DNA of 64,000 nt. Source: Xanthomonas sp. 3793. Its GTDB lineage: Bacteria; Pseudomonadota; Gammaproteobacteria; Xanthomonadales; Xanthomonadaceae. Below, in pieces: positions 39,235 to 50,220 of the stretch (its first letter is position 1; every line of letters begins with the position of its first letter). Where the stretch lies: assembly GCF_024806835.1 (NCBI RefSeq), contig NZ_JANTYU010000001.1, positions 1,054,001 to 1,118,000 of the forward strand, given 5' to 3'. Under the pieces are notes generated by a model that saw nothing but the letters and a program-made list of their open reading frames with translations, was not told the origin of the DNA and did not search any database. Made by a program: the position numbers and the translations under genes.

Positions 39235-39936
39235 CTAATCAGAGGTTCCGGCACGCGGACTGACGCGGATCGCCAGCAGCTCGCCGCCGCCCTCGAGCAC
39301 GTAACGGGTGCGCGTCGATGCACTCAGCCATGCGGTATCGCCGGCAGCCAGCGGCGGCAGTTCACTGTCGCGCCCAAAGCTGGCCTGGCCCGCCAGCAGG
39401 TGGATGGCCCAGGCGCTGCCCGGATCCGCGAAGAACAGCATCGTGCCGACCAAGGGGCGATGCAGGAGCTCGGTATGCAGCAGATCGCGGCGCCACATCA
39501 GATTGAAATCCTGCGTCGGCCCATCGAGCAAGCGCGCATCGACGGCCTCCTCGCCAGCGAATCGGACGCGCTGGTAAGGCGGCAGCAACTCGACCACGCG
39601 CGCGGCGCCGGCAGTGCCTGCGTCGACACCATCGCCATCGGTTGTGCCGGTGATCAGGCCATCCTCATGAGCAGCGCCATCACCCGGATCGAGCACGCCA
39701 GCACCAAACTGCAGCCGCATCCCGTTTCCGTGCAGCAGCACCAGTTCGCGATCGATCCCCGGGAATGCAGAAAACGCAGCATCGCGTTCAATCTCGGCAA
39801 TGGACAGCCGCAATACCCAGGCCTCGGGTTCCCCGAGCCGCAGGATCTCGCGTGTCCAACCCAATTGATTGCGCCACCGCTCGCGGCGGTACTCGGTGGC
39901 CGGGATCACCCGGCTGCTCAGGTCTGTCAGCTGCAT
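39235..39936 (-). CDS. HutD/Ves family cupin-like protein
   Basis: 233 residues from ATG 39936. WRNQLGWTREILRLGE, RLSIAEIERDAAFSAFPGIDREL and HGNGMRLQF near the N-terminus match the HutD/Ves family, a double-cupin group whose function is not firmly known. No histidine-utilisation genes are nearby, so a role in that pathway is not supported by context. The end of the gene faces the iron cluster. Confidence 0.88.
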   Translation of the reverse strand: MQLTDLSSRVIPATEYRRERWRNQLGWTREILRLGEPEAWVLRLSIAEIERDAAFSAFPGIDRELVLLHGNGMRLQFGAGVLDPGDGAAHEDGLITGTTDGDGVDAGTAGAARVVELLPPYQRVRFAGEEAVDARLLDGPTQDFNLMWRRDLLHTELLHRPLVGTMLFFADPGSAWAIHLLAGQASFGRDSELPPLAAGDTAWLSASTRTRYVLEGGGELLAIRVSPRAGTSD

Positions 39937-40009
39937 CGGCGCATTGTGCCCGAAGCCCGGCACTCAAGCCCTGCCAAGGCCACGTGGCAGAGCGACACAC
40001 CCTGAAACG

Positions 40010-40048
40010 AAAAACGCCCGGCTGCACATCCAAGTGCAACACCGGGCG
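40010..40048 (-). terminator. Terminator of the ComEA-like gene
   Basis: On the minus strand, CGCCCGG and CCGGGCG arms enclose an inner TGCAC / GTGCA stem, and the hairpin runs into TTTTT. It lies about 100 bases past the stop at 40151. Confidence 0.82.
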
Positions 40049-40150
40049 ATTCCACGTCCTTGTCGGCTTCCAGCCATCCCCCGGACATCCTGTCCAGTTA
40101 GGTTGCGGCCACGCATCCTCGCGTCGAACCGTATCTCGGATCCCTTCCCC

Positions 40151-40483
40151 TTAACGCCGTCCCACCGGTTTCACCGCCGCCCCCTTGGCAGCCTTCTTGG
40201 CGGGAGCCATCGTGGCTCCTACTTCGATCAGGTCTCGATTCCGTTCGACCGTCTTGAGTCCGATGCCCTTGACCAGTGCCAGTTCCTCGGCACTTTTGAA
40301 GGGACCGTTTGCCTGACGGTGCTCGACGATTGCCTCGGCTTTTGATCGCCCGACATTCGTCAGCACCTTGTCCAATTCCTCAGCAGACGCGGTGTTGATA
40401 TCGACCTTGTCGAGCGCGTACGCATTCGAGGACAACAACAACGCCAGTAGCAGGGACTTCAGGACTACGGTAAATGACTTCAT
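40151..40483 (-). CDS. ComEA-like helix-hairpin-helix protein
   Basis: 110 residues. A signal peptide or anchor (MKSFTVVLKSLLLALLLSSNAYA) is followed by DINTASAEELDKVL and KGIGLKTVERNRDLIEV, the paired HhH motifs of ComEA proteins, then a basic tail (AKKAAKGAAVK). It should bind double-stranded DNA non-specifically in the periplasm; ComEA serves DNA uptake, while short homologues may do other things. AAGGAG precedes the start at 40483. Confidence 0.9.
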   Translation of the reverse strand: MKSFTVVLKSLLLALLLSSNAYALDKVDINTASAEELDKVLTNVGRSKAEAIVEHRQANGPFKSAEELALVKGIGLKTVERNRDLIEVGATMAPAKKAAKGAAVKPVGRR

Positions 40484-40615
40484 TGCAACGCTCCTTGTGG
40501 CTTGGGTGATGGTCCTAGCCAGCATTCCTGCCGGCGGAGCCAGTGTCCCGCGCCACATGCAGCAATCCTATCGCCAACGAACTTTTCACACAGCCGGTGA
40601 ACTGCGCGCCGCCTT

Positions 40616-40652
40616 GTAGGGAAATCCCTACCCCTGGCCTCGGGCGTAGAAT
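40616..40652. promoter_or_regulatory. Perfect palindrome and -10 element between comEA-like gene and M20 peptidase
   Basis: GTAGGGA-AA-TCCCTAC at 40616-40631 is a perfect 7-2-7 inverted repeat. TAGAAT at 40647-40652 could be the -10 of the M20 peptidase gene (ATG 40683), which puts the palindrome over the -35 region. It may be an operator for a dimeric regulator. Confidence 0.45.
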
Positions 40653-40682
40653 GTGTCATTACGTCACGCATTCGGAGCCTTC

Positions 40683-42176
40683 ATGGACAGCGCCAAGATC
40701 GACCAATTCATCAGCGATACCTGGGACCGCGAGATCGTCCCGCAGCTGGTCGATTACATCCGTATCCCCAACAAATCGCCGATGTTCGACGCCGATTGGG
40801 TGGCCCACGGCTATATGGAGCAGGCCGTGACGCTGATGGAAACCTGGGCGCGTGCGCAGGCCATCGATGGCATGCAGGTAGAGGTGGTGCGCCTGGACGG
40901 CCGTACGCCGCTGATCTTCATCGAGATCCCTGCCACGGGTCCGGAGTCCGGCGACGACACCGTGTTGCTGTATGGCCATCTGGACAAGCAGCCGGAGATG
41001 ACGGGTTGGGACGCCGACCTGGGCCCCTGGGAGCCGGTGCTGCGCGACGACAAGTTGTATGGCCGCGGCGGCGCCGACGACGGTTACGCGATCTTCGGTT
41101 CTCTGGCTGCGATTCTGGCGCTGCGCACCCAGGGTCTGCCGCACGCGCGTTGCGTGGTGCTGATCGAAGCCTGCGAGGAATCCGGTAGCTACGATCTGCC
41201 CGCGTATGTGGATCATCTGGCCGAGCGCATCGGCAAGCCGTCGCTGGTGGTGTGCCTGGACTCGGGCTGCGGCAATTACGAGCAGCTGTGGTGCACCACC
41301 TCGCTGCGCGGGCTGACCGGTGGCAACCTCAGCGTGAAGGTGCTGGAGGAAGGCGTGCATTCGGGCGATGCCTCTGGCGTGGTGCCGTCCAGCTTCCGGC
41401 TGCTGCGGCAATTGCTTTCTCGCATCGAAGACGAGGCCACGGGCCGCATTCTGCTGGAGGGGCTGCACGTGGAGGTGCCGGAGGAGCGACTGACCCAGGC
41501 CAAGGCCGCGGCAACAACGCTGGATACCGCCATCTTCGACAAGTTCCCGATGGTCGATGGCCTGGTGCCGATGCATGAGGACCTCACCGAGCTGGTCTTG
41601 AACCGGACCTGGCGCCCGGCGCTGTCGATCACCGGTGTGGACGGCATGCCGCCGCTGGCTTCGGCCGGCAATGTGTTGCGTCCGCAAACGGCGGTGAAGC
41701 TGTCGCTGCGGCTGCCGCCCACCGCCGACGGAAAGGCCTGCGGCGAGCTGCTCAAGCAGGCCTTGCTGCGCGACCCTCCGAATGGCGCGCAGGTCACGCT
41801 GGAATTGGAAAAGGCCTCGTCCGGCTGGAATGCCCCGGCCATGGCGCCTTGGCTGGAAAAGGCCATCGACGATGCAAGCCAGGCGTTCTTCGACAAGCCG
41901 GCGATGTACATGGGCGAAGGCGGCTCGATTCCGTTCATGGGCATGCTGGGCGAGAAGTTCCCGGGCGCGCAGTTCATGATTACCGGCGTGCTGGGGCCGC
42001 ATTCCAATGCGCATGGCCCGAACGAGTTCCTGCACATCCCGATGGGCAAGCGCGTCACTGCCTGCGTGTCGAAGGTGATCGCCGAGCATCACGCGGCCTG
42101 CCTGCGCGGCGAAACCAGCGGCTCGCCGGTGGCGGCCGACAGCGGTACCCGTCATGGTGGACATGGTTGCTGTTGA
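40683..42176 (+). CDS. M20 family metallopeptidase (dipeptidase-like)
   Basis: 497 residues. Zinc ligands: YGHLDKQPEMTGWD, the bridging Asp in GRGGADDGY, EACEESGSYD with the catalytic Glu, CLDSGC, and HSNAHGPNEF with the last His. The insert after about residue 205 is the dimerisation lid. Likely a cytoplasmic dipeptidase; the substrate is unknown. The C-terminus ends HGGHGCC, an extra His/Cys tail that could bind metal. ATG 40683 is preceded by CGGAG. Confidence 0.93.
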   Translation: MDSAKIDQFISDTWDREIVPQLVDYIRIPNKSPMFDADWVAHGYMEQAVTLMETWARAQAIDGMQVEVVRLDGRTPLIFIEIPATGPESGDDTVLLYGHLDKQPEMTGWDADLGPWEPVLRDDKLYGRGGADDGYAIFGSLAAILALRTQGLPHARCVVLIEACEESGSYDLPAYVDHLAERIGKPSLVVCLDSGCGNYEQLWCTTSLRGLTGGNLSVKVLEEGVHSGDASGVVPSSFRLLRQLLSRIEDEATGRILLEGLHVEVPEERLTQAKAAATTLDTAIFDKFPMVDGLVPMHEDLTELVLNRTWRPALSITGVDGMPPLASAGNVLRPQTAVKLSLRLPPTADGKACGELLKQALLRDPPNGAQVTLELEKASSGWNAPAMAPWLEKAIDDASQAFFDKPAMYMGEGGSIPFMGMLGEKFPGAQFMITGVLGPHSNAHGPNEFLHIPMGKRVTACVSKVIAEHHAACLRGETSGSPVAADSGTRHGGHGCC

Positions 42177-42277
42177 GGCCGTGAGACCGCTGCGGGCCGA
42201 GGGCGTGCGCTGACGTCAGGCCTGGTATTGCAATCGCATCGAACCAGGCAGCAGCGGCGAGGGGGCAGCGGCCCCTT

Positions 42278-42312
42278 CCCCAGCTCCCGGCCCGCCAGGA
42301 CCGGAGCTGGGG
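42278..42312. other. GC-rich hairpin downstream of the M20 peptidase gene
   Basis: CCCCAGCTCC and GGAGCTGGGG form a perfect 10-bp stem with a 15-base loop, about 100 bases after the stop. There is no T-run, so it is not a standard terminator. The 314-base gap 42177-42490 holds nothing else recognisable. Confidence 0.55.
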
Positions 42313-42490
42313 GATCGAGCATCCGGTTGAATGCCGATACCTGCACCGGCACTGTGGGGCGGCGCTGCTGCGGCATTGCGAAAGCCCTTGCTGAAGGCAT
42401 CCCATCAGCGTCGCCGGCACTGCGCTTGCGGCGCAGGTCGCCGCCATCCGAAATGCTAGTCTGCCGATCCCTCTCGCCTTCGGTGCTGCG

Positions 42491-42763
42491 ATGAACACCT
42501 TGTTTGGTAGCGACAGCTGGCTCTACATTCTGCTGGTGGGATTTGTGGTAGGCCTACTGGCGCGTTTCATCACGCCGGGCACGCAGCGCCTGGGTTGCCT
42601 GCTGACCATCGTGCTGGGCATCGCTGGAGCGGTGGTGGCGAGCTGGTTTGGCCGCTACATGGGCTGGTATCACGCCGGCGAGCCTGCCGGCTTCCTCGGC
42701 GCATTGCTCGGCGCCATCGCCATCCTTGCACTGCTGCGCTTGTTCAGCGGCAGCAAACGCTGA
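42491..42763 (+). CDS. GlsB/YeaQ/YmgE family membrane protein
   Basis: 90 residues with three hydrophobic helices rich in Gly (LYILLVGFVVGLLARFITPG, CLLTIVLGIAGAVVASWFG, GFLGALLGAIAILALLRLF). This matches the transglycosylase-associated YeaQ/YmgE/GlsB group, often stress-induced; the biochemical function is unknown. It precedes amgK by 34 bases and may share a transcript. Confidence 0.88.
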   Translation: MNTLFGSDSWLYILLVGFVVGLLARFITPGTQRLGCLLTIVLGIAGAVVASWFGRYMGWYHAGEPAGFLGALLGAIAILALLRLFSGSKR

Positions 42764-42797
42764 CCGCCGCAAGACGCGCTTTGCCCTCTACTCCCTG

Positions 42798-44539
<1,742 letters not shown>

Positions 44540-44584
44540 TCGCAACCAAGCGCCGCAACCAGCCAGCCAGCCGCGCATCGTGCA

Positions 44585-44865
44585 TTGCTTGCACCACGCA
44601 CACCGACCATCTCGATCGCCCTTGCAGCCAAGCCGCAGATCAGCCGCTCCGCAACCGATCTATCTGCATTGCAGGCGCCCGCGAGACACAACGCAGACCA
44701 TGCGCACCAACCAACGTGACTGGTGCTTGCCCGCTCACCGTCGCGGGACCCTGAGCGGCATGGATGCCGCGCCGGAGCCTACATGTACGTACTTGCGGCG
44801 TGTCCCGCGATGGTGGGCGGGCAAGGGCCCTGCAACCAGCCCGCAGATCAGCCGTACTACAAGCT
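44585..44865 (+). repeat. Structured intergenic repeat (GCGGCATGGATGCCGC family), copy A
   Basis: Contains the palindrome GCGGCATGGATGCCGC at 44755-44770, then ACTTGCGGCGTGTCCCGC and GGTGGGCGGGCAAGGGCCC. A shorter, decayed portion of the same unit (CACCGACCATCTCGAT, CCGCAGATCAGCCGCTC) lies before it at 44598-44660. Related copies are at 52500-52610 (inverted) and 52741-52915. It fills the gap 44540-44965, which has no gene. Confidence 0.8.
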
Positions 44866-44965
44866 TTCAGGTGTAGTGCCTCAAGTGCCTGGACACTGAT
44901 TTAGATGTGCTGAAGCGAAGTGCGAAGCAACCCGCGCCTACCTTGCGCTGAGCGTCGTACTTCCG

Positions 44966-45676
44966 TCAGCTGATCGAAGAGCCGCGATCCTCCAGCACCC
45001 GCCGCAGGAACGGCACGGTGATGCGGCGCTTGGCCGCCAGCGATTCGCGATCCAGCCGATCCAGCAAGGCCACCAACGTGGCAAGTTCGCGCTCGCTATG
45101 CGTCAGCAACCAGTCGATCGCTGCATCGTCCAGCGCCAGCCCACGCCGCTGCGCACGGTCGCGCAGCACGGCCGCGCGCGCCGCGTCGTCAGGTACCGGC
45201 AGTCCGATCCGGACGCATTGCGACAACCGCGAACGCAGATCCGGCAGCACCAACGCCAGGCCATCGGGCATCTGCCGTGCGGTGTAGAGCAAGCTGATGC
45301 CGGCGGCGCGTGCGCGATTATGGAAATCGAACAGCGCCACTTCGTCGTCGCGCTGGCCGGCGATGCTGTCCACGCCATCCAGTGCAACCAGGCTGCGCCC
45401 CTCCAATGCTTCGAGCGCATCGCGCAGGCGGCCGGCTGCTGCATGCAGCGGCAGATACGCGGTTGCGCGCCCGGCCTGCTCGGCCGCCGCGCACACCGCC
45501 AGCGCCAGATGCGTCTTGCCGGTGCCGGCGGGGCCGGCAAGATAAAGCCAATCGCTCACCTGCCCGGCCGCCAGGGCCTGCAGCTGCGCAAGCAGGCCCT
45601 CGGGCGCGGCGATGTAGCTATCGAAACGCTGGTCGGATGGCGCGCGCAACGCCAATGGCAACTGCGGCACGCTCAC
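44966..45676 (-). CDS. hda: DnaA regulatory inactivator Hda
   Basis: 236 residues. The N-terminal clamp-binding motif QLPLAL (residues 5-10) and the AAA+ domain with Walker A GPAGTGKTHLAL near 49-60 and a LVALDGVDSIAGQ Walker B-like stretch identify Hda. It promotes hydrolysis of DnaA-bound ATP on the sliding clamp to prevent re-initiation. It overlaps the end of the permease gene by four bases. Confidence 0.92.
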   Translation of the reverse strand: MSVPQLPLALRAPSDQRFDSYIAAPEGLLAQLQALAAGQVSDWLYLAGPAGTGKTHLALAVCAAAEQAGRATAYLPLHAAAGRLRDALEALEGRSLVALDGVDSIAGQRDDEVALFDFHNRARAAGISLLYTARQMPDGLALVLPDLRSRLSQCVRIGLPVPDDAARAAVLRDRAQRRGLALDDAAIDWLLTHSERELATLVALLDRLDRESLAAKRRITVPFLRRVLEDRGSSIS

Positions 45677-46845
45677 GACCGATCTGCGTCCTTGGTCGGG
45701 TCGACGATGATGACGCTGCGCTCGGCGGTGCTGGGCTGCAGCACGATGCCCGCGCGCTCGCCGGCATACAGGTCGCTGCGGGTGTACTGCTCATGCGCAT
45801 ACCGCAGCAGCACGTTGGCCACCGCTGCCACCGGCAACGCCAGCAGCATGCCGAGAAAGCCGAACAGCTGGCCGCCGGCCATCACCGCAAAGATCACCGC
45901 CACCGGATGCAGGCCGATCTTGTCGCCCACGATGCGCGGTGTCAGCACGTAGCTTTCCAGCAACTGGCCGACGGTGAACACGACGCCCACGCCGATCAGC
46001 AGCTTCAGATCCAGCCCCTGCGCCTGCACGACCGCAGCCAGCAGTGCCAGCACAATGCCGGTGGTTGCGCCCAGATACGGAATGAAGCTGATGAAGCCGG
46101 CGATGATGCCGATCAACAAACCCAGGTTGAGTCCGATGATCGAAAGGCCGGTGGCGTAGATCGCGCCCAGCGCCAGCATCACCAGGAACTGGCCGCGGAT
46201 GAAGCCGCCGAGCACGTCATTGGATTCCAGCGCCAGCCGGCTCACGGTGCCGATATAGGCGCGCGGGATGACCGCCGCCACACGCTCGACCAGCCGGTCC
46301 CAGTCGCGCAGGAAGTAGAACGCCAGAATCGGCAGCAGCGCCAGGTTGATCACCCAGGTCACCATCGCAAAGCCCGAGCGCTGCACGTAGCCGAAGAAGG
46401 TCTTGGCAGCGCCGCCGGCTTGTTCCCAATGGCTGCGGATCCAGTCGATCAGGCGCTCAGGGTCCAGCCAGCCCATCAGCTCCACGCCGGTCTTGGCTTC
46501 CAGCCATGGAATGGCGGTACTGATCGCCCAGGTGCGCATCTGCGGCAAGGCGTCGATCAGGGTCATGATCTGGCGCTCGATCATCGGCACCAGAATCATC
46601 AGCGCCAGCACGAACAACAGCAGTGCCAGCACGAACACCAGCGACACCGCCATGTTGCGCGAGCGACCGGCACGTTCGATGCGGTCCACCAGCGGGTCGC
46701 CCAGCCAGGCCAGCAACAACGCCAGCACGAACGGCGTCAGGATCGGGGATAGCAGCGATACCACCCACAACACGCCGACAATCACCGCCACCCATTTGAG
46801 GCGGCGCAGGAACAGGGCGATTTCGGCTTCGGGAGTCAAGGTCAT
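45673..46845 (-). CDS. AI-2E/PerM family membrane permease
   Basis: 390 residues, about eight helices, with the family signature GIIAGFISFIPYLGATTGIVLALL and PRIVGDKIGLHPVAVIFAVMAGGQLFG near the C-terminal half. Proteins of this family include possible autoinducer-2 exporters and a Na+/H+ antiporter, so the substrate is open. ATG at 46845 is chosen by homology, and overlaps the DUF2066 stop by four bases. Order DUF2066-permease-hda is common in gammaproteobacteria. Confidence 0.92.
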   Translation of the reverse strand: MTLTPEAEIALFLRRLKWVAVIVGVLWVVSLLSPILTPFVLALLLAWLGDPLVDRIERAGRSRNMAVSLVFVLALLLFVLALMILVPMIERQIMTLIDALPQMRTWAISTAIPWLEAKTGVELMGWLDPERLIDWIRSHWEQAGGAAKTFFGYVQRSGFAMVTWVINLALLPILAFYFLRDWDRLVERVAAVIPRAYIGTVSRLALESNDVLGGFIRGQFLVMLALGAIYATGLSIIGLNLGLLIGIIAGFISFIPYLGATTGIVLALLAAVVQAQGLDLKLLIGVGVVFTVGQLLESYVLTPRIVGDKIGLHPVAVIFAVMAGGQLFGFLGMLLALPVAAVANVLLRYAHEQYTRSDLYAGERAGIVLQPSTAERSVIIVDPTKDADRS

Positions 46846-47954
46846 TTCAGGCGGTACTCGGCGTGCTCGTTTTCGAGAATGATCGGACCCTCGGTCGGTA
46901 CCGACACCGAGACCAGCGGGCTGTTGTCGCCGAGCATACGGTTGAGGCCGGAAATGCCCGTGAGCAGTTCCAGATCCACTTCCATGCGGTCGCCGTTGGC
47001 GCTGACCGGGCGAATGCTGCGCACTACCGACACGCCCTGCAGCGCAGCGGCAACCCGCAGGTAATCGTCGGCGCTGTGGATGCCGGTGATCACTGCGCGA
47101 TACACGCCCGGCACGCCCGAGTCCACGCGCTTGGCGTAGCGCTTGACCAAGGCATCGGCAGCGCCATCGGCACCGGCAGCCATCGCGCGGCGCGCGTCGC
47201 CGTCGCTGCTGGTCCAACTGGACAGCACATTGCCGTTGTCCACGAACACCCAGTCGGCGGTCCAGCCGGCCGCATTGCGGTAGAGCTTGCCGATCAGCTG
47301 CATCGGCGGGCTGTATTTGGCCGACGCGCGCGACACCGCGGCGGTGTCCTTGCGCCAGATCGCACCGGCCAGCGCCTGCTCGGCCGCCGCACCGCCCGGC
47401 AGGCCGAGCCGGTACCCGCGCTCGATCGCACGGTCCAGCACGCTGCGTGCGGCATTGGCCTGGGCGACACCTACCAGCCGTGGGCCGCTGCCATCATCGA
47501 TGGCCAGCCACAGCACCGGCTTGGGGCGCGGCAGCGGCCACACCGGCAAACCGAGGGCAGCGATCAAGCCATCCACATCGGACTGGCGAAAACGCGCGAC
47601 CAGGGTGGTACGAAAGGTAGGCGCACCTGTACGCGAGGTGCCCTGATCCTGGCGGTAGTCGTAGTGTTCGACGTAGTTAGGCGCATTGCGCAGCGCCTGC
47701 GGCACACCGGGGCGGCTCATCACCGAGCGATCGCCGGAGACCTTGCCCAGCACCGCGCCCAAGGCGCGCGCCAGGGCACCGGGGCGATCGGATTCGCCCT
47801 GGCTATTGACCGGCACTTCGGCATCGTAGGCACTTTGCGCCTTGGCGACGTCGCCTTCGGTGCGCAGGTCGGCCTGCGCAAGGGCCGGAACCACAGGCAT
47901 GGCGACCACGAGGGCGAGAAAGAAAGCGAGACTGCGGCGCATCGACGGTTCCAT
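46842..47954 (-). CDS. DUF2066 secreted protein
   Basis: 370 residues. The signal peptide (after MEPSMRRSLAFFLALVVAMPVVPALA, cut near residue 26) is followed by a domain with the DUF2066 pattern: LARALGAVLGKVSGDRSVMSRPGV, YVEHYDYRQDQ, VLWLAIDDGSGPRLV. Start could also be the Met at 47942. No function is known. It is the first gene of the operon with the permease and hda, divergent from purM. Confidence 0.88.
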   Translation of the reverse strand: MEPSMRRSLAFFLALVVAMPVVPALAQADLRTEGDVAKAQSAYDAEVPVNSQGESDRPGALARALGAVLGKVSGDRSVMSRPGVPQALRNAPNYVEHYDYRQDQGTSRTGAPTFRTTLVARFRQSDVDGLIAALGLPVWPLPRPKPVLWLAIDDGSGPRLVGVAQANAARSVLDRAIERGYRLGLPGGAAAEQALAGAIWRKDTAAVSRASAKYSPPMQLIGKLYRNAAGWTADWVFVDNGNVLSSWTSSDGDARRAMAAGADGAADALVKRYAKRVDSGVPGVYRAVITGIHSADDYLRVAAALQGVSVVRSIRPVSANGDRMEVDLELLTGISGLNRMLGDNSPLVSVSVPTEGPIILENEHAEYRLK

Positions 47955-48084
47955 GGCGTAAGCGTATCCAGGTGAATTGTTGCCCGAATGGGGCGCTAGC
48001 GCCAACGTGGCTGTTAAAATCGCCGCCTTTACTGCCGAGCCACCCACGCCCGTGACCAGCCCAACGCCTTCCACTCCCTCGCCC

Positions 48085-49110
48085 ATGACCTACCGCGACG
48101 CGGGTGTCGACATCGATGCCGGCAATGCCCTGGTCGAACGCATCAAGCCATTGGTCAAGCGCAGCTTCCGGCCGGAGGTGATGGGTGGCCTGGGCGGCTT
48201 TGGCGCGCTGTTCGACCTGTCGGGCAAGTACAAGGAGCCGGTGCTGGTCTCCGGCACCGACGGCGTGGGCACCAAGCTCAAGCTGGCCCAGCAGATGGGC
48301 CGCCACGACACCATCGGCATCGACCTGGTCGGGATGTGCGTCAACGACGTGCTGGTGCAGGGCGCCGAGCCCTTGTTCTTCCTGGATTATTTCGCCACCG
48401 GCAAGCTGGACGTGGATACCGCTGCAGCGGTGGTCGGCGGCATCGCGCGCGGCTGCGAGCTGTCCGGTTGCGCGCTGATCGGCGGTGAAACCGCCGAAAT
48501 GCCCGACATGTACCCGCCGGGCGAGTACGACCTGGCCGGCTTTACCGTGGGTGCGGTGGAAAAGTCGCAGCTGCTCGACGGCGCGCAGGTGCGCGAGGGC
48601 GATGTGCTGCTCGGCATTGCGTCCTCGGGCCCGCATTCCAATGGCTACTCGCTGATCCGCAAGATTTACGAACGTGCCGGCGCACCGGCCGAACATGTGC
48701 TGGACGATGGCACCCGACTGATCGACGCGCTGATGGCGCCAACCGCGCTGTACGTCAAGCCGGTGCTGGCGCTGCTCAAGTCGCACGGCGAAGCGATCCA
48801 TGCCATGGCGCACATCACCGGTGGCGGGCTCACCGAAAACATCATCCGGGTGATTCCCGACGGCCTGGGCCTGGACATCGATGCCAAGGCCTGGACCTTG
48901 CCGCCGGTGTTTGCCTGGCTGCAGCGCGAAGGCGCGGTGGCCGATGCCGAAATGTGGCGCACCTTCAACTGCGGCATCGGCTTTGTGCTGATCGCCTCGC
49001 CCGAGCAGGCAGCCACGCTGGAACAGGCGCTGGACGCGCAATCGCTGGCGCATTGGCGCATTGGCCAGGTGGTCGCCGCACACGGCGACGAACGCGTACG
49101 CATCGGCTGA
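48085..49110 (+). CDS. purM: Phosphoribosylformylglycinamidine cyclo-ligase
   Basis: 341 residues. [43 protein letters not shown] and [11 protein letters not shown] are PurM motifs. It makes aminoimidazole ribonucleotide with ATP. ATG 48085 fits the family start; an upstream frame extends but is Pro/Ser-rich and not conserved. A TTAAAAT element at 48014-48020 could be its -10. Followed by two membrane genes and purN. Confidence 0.97.
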   Translation: MTYRDAGVDIDAGNALVERIKPLVKRSFRPEVMGGLGGFGALFDLSGKYKEPVLVSGTDGVGTKLKLAQQMGRHDTIGIDLVGMCVNDVLVQGAEPLFFLDYFATGKLDVDTAAAVVGGIARGCELSGCALIGGETAEMPDMYPPGEYDLAGFTVGAVEKSQLLDGAQVREGDVLLGIASSGPHSNGYSLIRKIYERAGAPAEHVLDDGTRLIDALMAPTALYVKPVLALLKSHGEAIHAMAHITGGGLTENIIRVIPDGLGLDIDAKAWTLPPVFAWLQREGAVADAEMWRTFNCGIGFVLIASPEQAATLEQALDAQSLAHWRIGQVVAAHGDERVRIG

Positions 49111-49121
49111 TCGAGGACTGC

Positions 49122-49580
49122 ATGGACGCTCCCCCCCCTGCCCTGCCGACGCCGGCCAGCGCCAATGACCTGCAGCACCTCAAGCTGCTGTCGACCTTCC
49201 ATTACGTGCTGGCCGGCATCACCGGGCTGTTTTCGCTGTTTCCGCTGATCCACCTGTTCATGGGGCTGGCCATCGTCACCGGACAGTTACCGATGAACGG
49301 CAGCAATGGCGAAGCGGCACCGGACCAGATGCGGATGTTCGGCTGGATCTTCGTGGTGTTCGCGGCCGCACTCATCATCGGCGGGCTGACGTTGGCGGGC
49401 TTCATGGCGTATGCCGGCCGCTGCATCGCACGGCGCAGGCGGTATCTGCTGTGCCTGATCGTGGCCGGCATTTCGTGCTCCTTCATGCCATTCGGCACCG
49501 TGCTTGGCGTGTTTACGCTGGTCACCTTGCTGCGCCCTCAGGTCAAGGCACTGTTCGGCCCTGCCGCAAGCGCCGCCTGA
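49122..49580 (+). CDS. Four-helix membrane protein between purM and purN
   Basis: 152 residues with four helices (about 30-50, 73-95, 105-125 and 128-140). FHYVLAGITGLFSLFPLIHLFMG resembles a short conserved family seen in Xanthomonadaceae, but I cannot name it. The codons after ATG include an eight-C run at 49131-49138. The gene lies 11 bases after purM and 7 before the next gene, so it is co-transcribed. Confidence 0.78.
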   Translation: MDAPPPALPTPASANDLQHLKLLSTFHYVLAGITGLFSLFPLIHLFMGLAIVTGQLPMNGSNGEAAPDQMRMFGWIFVVFAAALIIGGLTLAGFMAYAGRCIARRRRYLLCLIVAGISCSFMPFGTVLGVFTLVTLLRPQVKALFGPAASAA

Positions 49581-49587
49581 GGGAGAC

Positions 49588-50220
49588 GTGATCATCAGGG
49601 CCCTGCGCCGCGCCAAATCGGCTGCGTTGATCGTCACCCTCGCCGTGTTCCTGGCGAGCTGGATCGCGCCGCTGTGGCCGGTCGAACAGGCCTTGCACAG
49701 CTCACTGACGGTGCTCGGGTTGTTCGCGCTGGTGTGGGCCGATCGTCGCTGGCCACTGGGGAACGCCGCGTTCGTGGCGATCTGCGTGTTTATCGCCTTG
49801 CACTGCGTCGGCGCGCGCTGGCTGTATTCCAACGTGCCTTACGAGCAATGGAGCATGCAGCTGCTGCACTGGTCGCCCAACGCGACGTTCGGCTGGACGC
49901 GCAATCATTTCGACCGGCTGATCCATCTGCTGTTCGGGCTGTGTTTCACGCCGGCCATTGCGCAACTGGCGCTGCGGCTATGGCCCCGCCTGACGCTGCG
50001 GCAGGTCTTCGCGCTGACGGTGATGAGCATCATGTGCGTCAGCCTGGTCTACGAGTGGTTCGAGTGGGGCATTGCGCTGCTGCTGTCACCACAGGCCGCC
50101 GAAGCCTATAACGGCCAGCAGGGCGACCCCTGGGACGCGCATACCGACATGCTGCTGGCAACCCTCGGCAGCCTGGCTGCCTACCCCGTGGTGAGGACAT
50201 TGTTCAATGCACGCGACTGA
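49588..50220 (+). CDS. DUF2238 family membrane protein
   Basis: 210 residues from GTG 49588 with six helices. WTRNHFDRLIHLLFGLCF and VYEWFEWGIALLLSPQAAEAYNGQQGDPWDAHTDMLLATLGS are DUF2238 (YjdF-like) signatures. No function is known. GAGGGAG precedes the GTG. The stop overlaps the purN start by 14 bases. Confidence 0.88.
   Translation: MIIRALRRAKSAALIVTLAVFLASWIAPLWPVEQALHSSLTVLGLFALVWADRRWPLGNAAFVAICVFIALHCVGARWLYSNVPYEQWSMQLLHWSPNATFGWTRNHFDRLIHLLFGLCFTPAIAQLALRLWPRLTLRQVFALTVMSIMCVSLVYEWFEWGIALLLSPQAAEAYNGQQGDPWDAHTDMLLATLGSLAAYPVVRTLFNARD

Noticed and set aside
40659-42164. A 501-codon minus-strand open frame
   Set aside because: It is opposite the M20 peptidase, which carries all zinc ligands; the antisense frame does not resemble a protein family.
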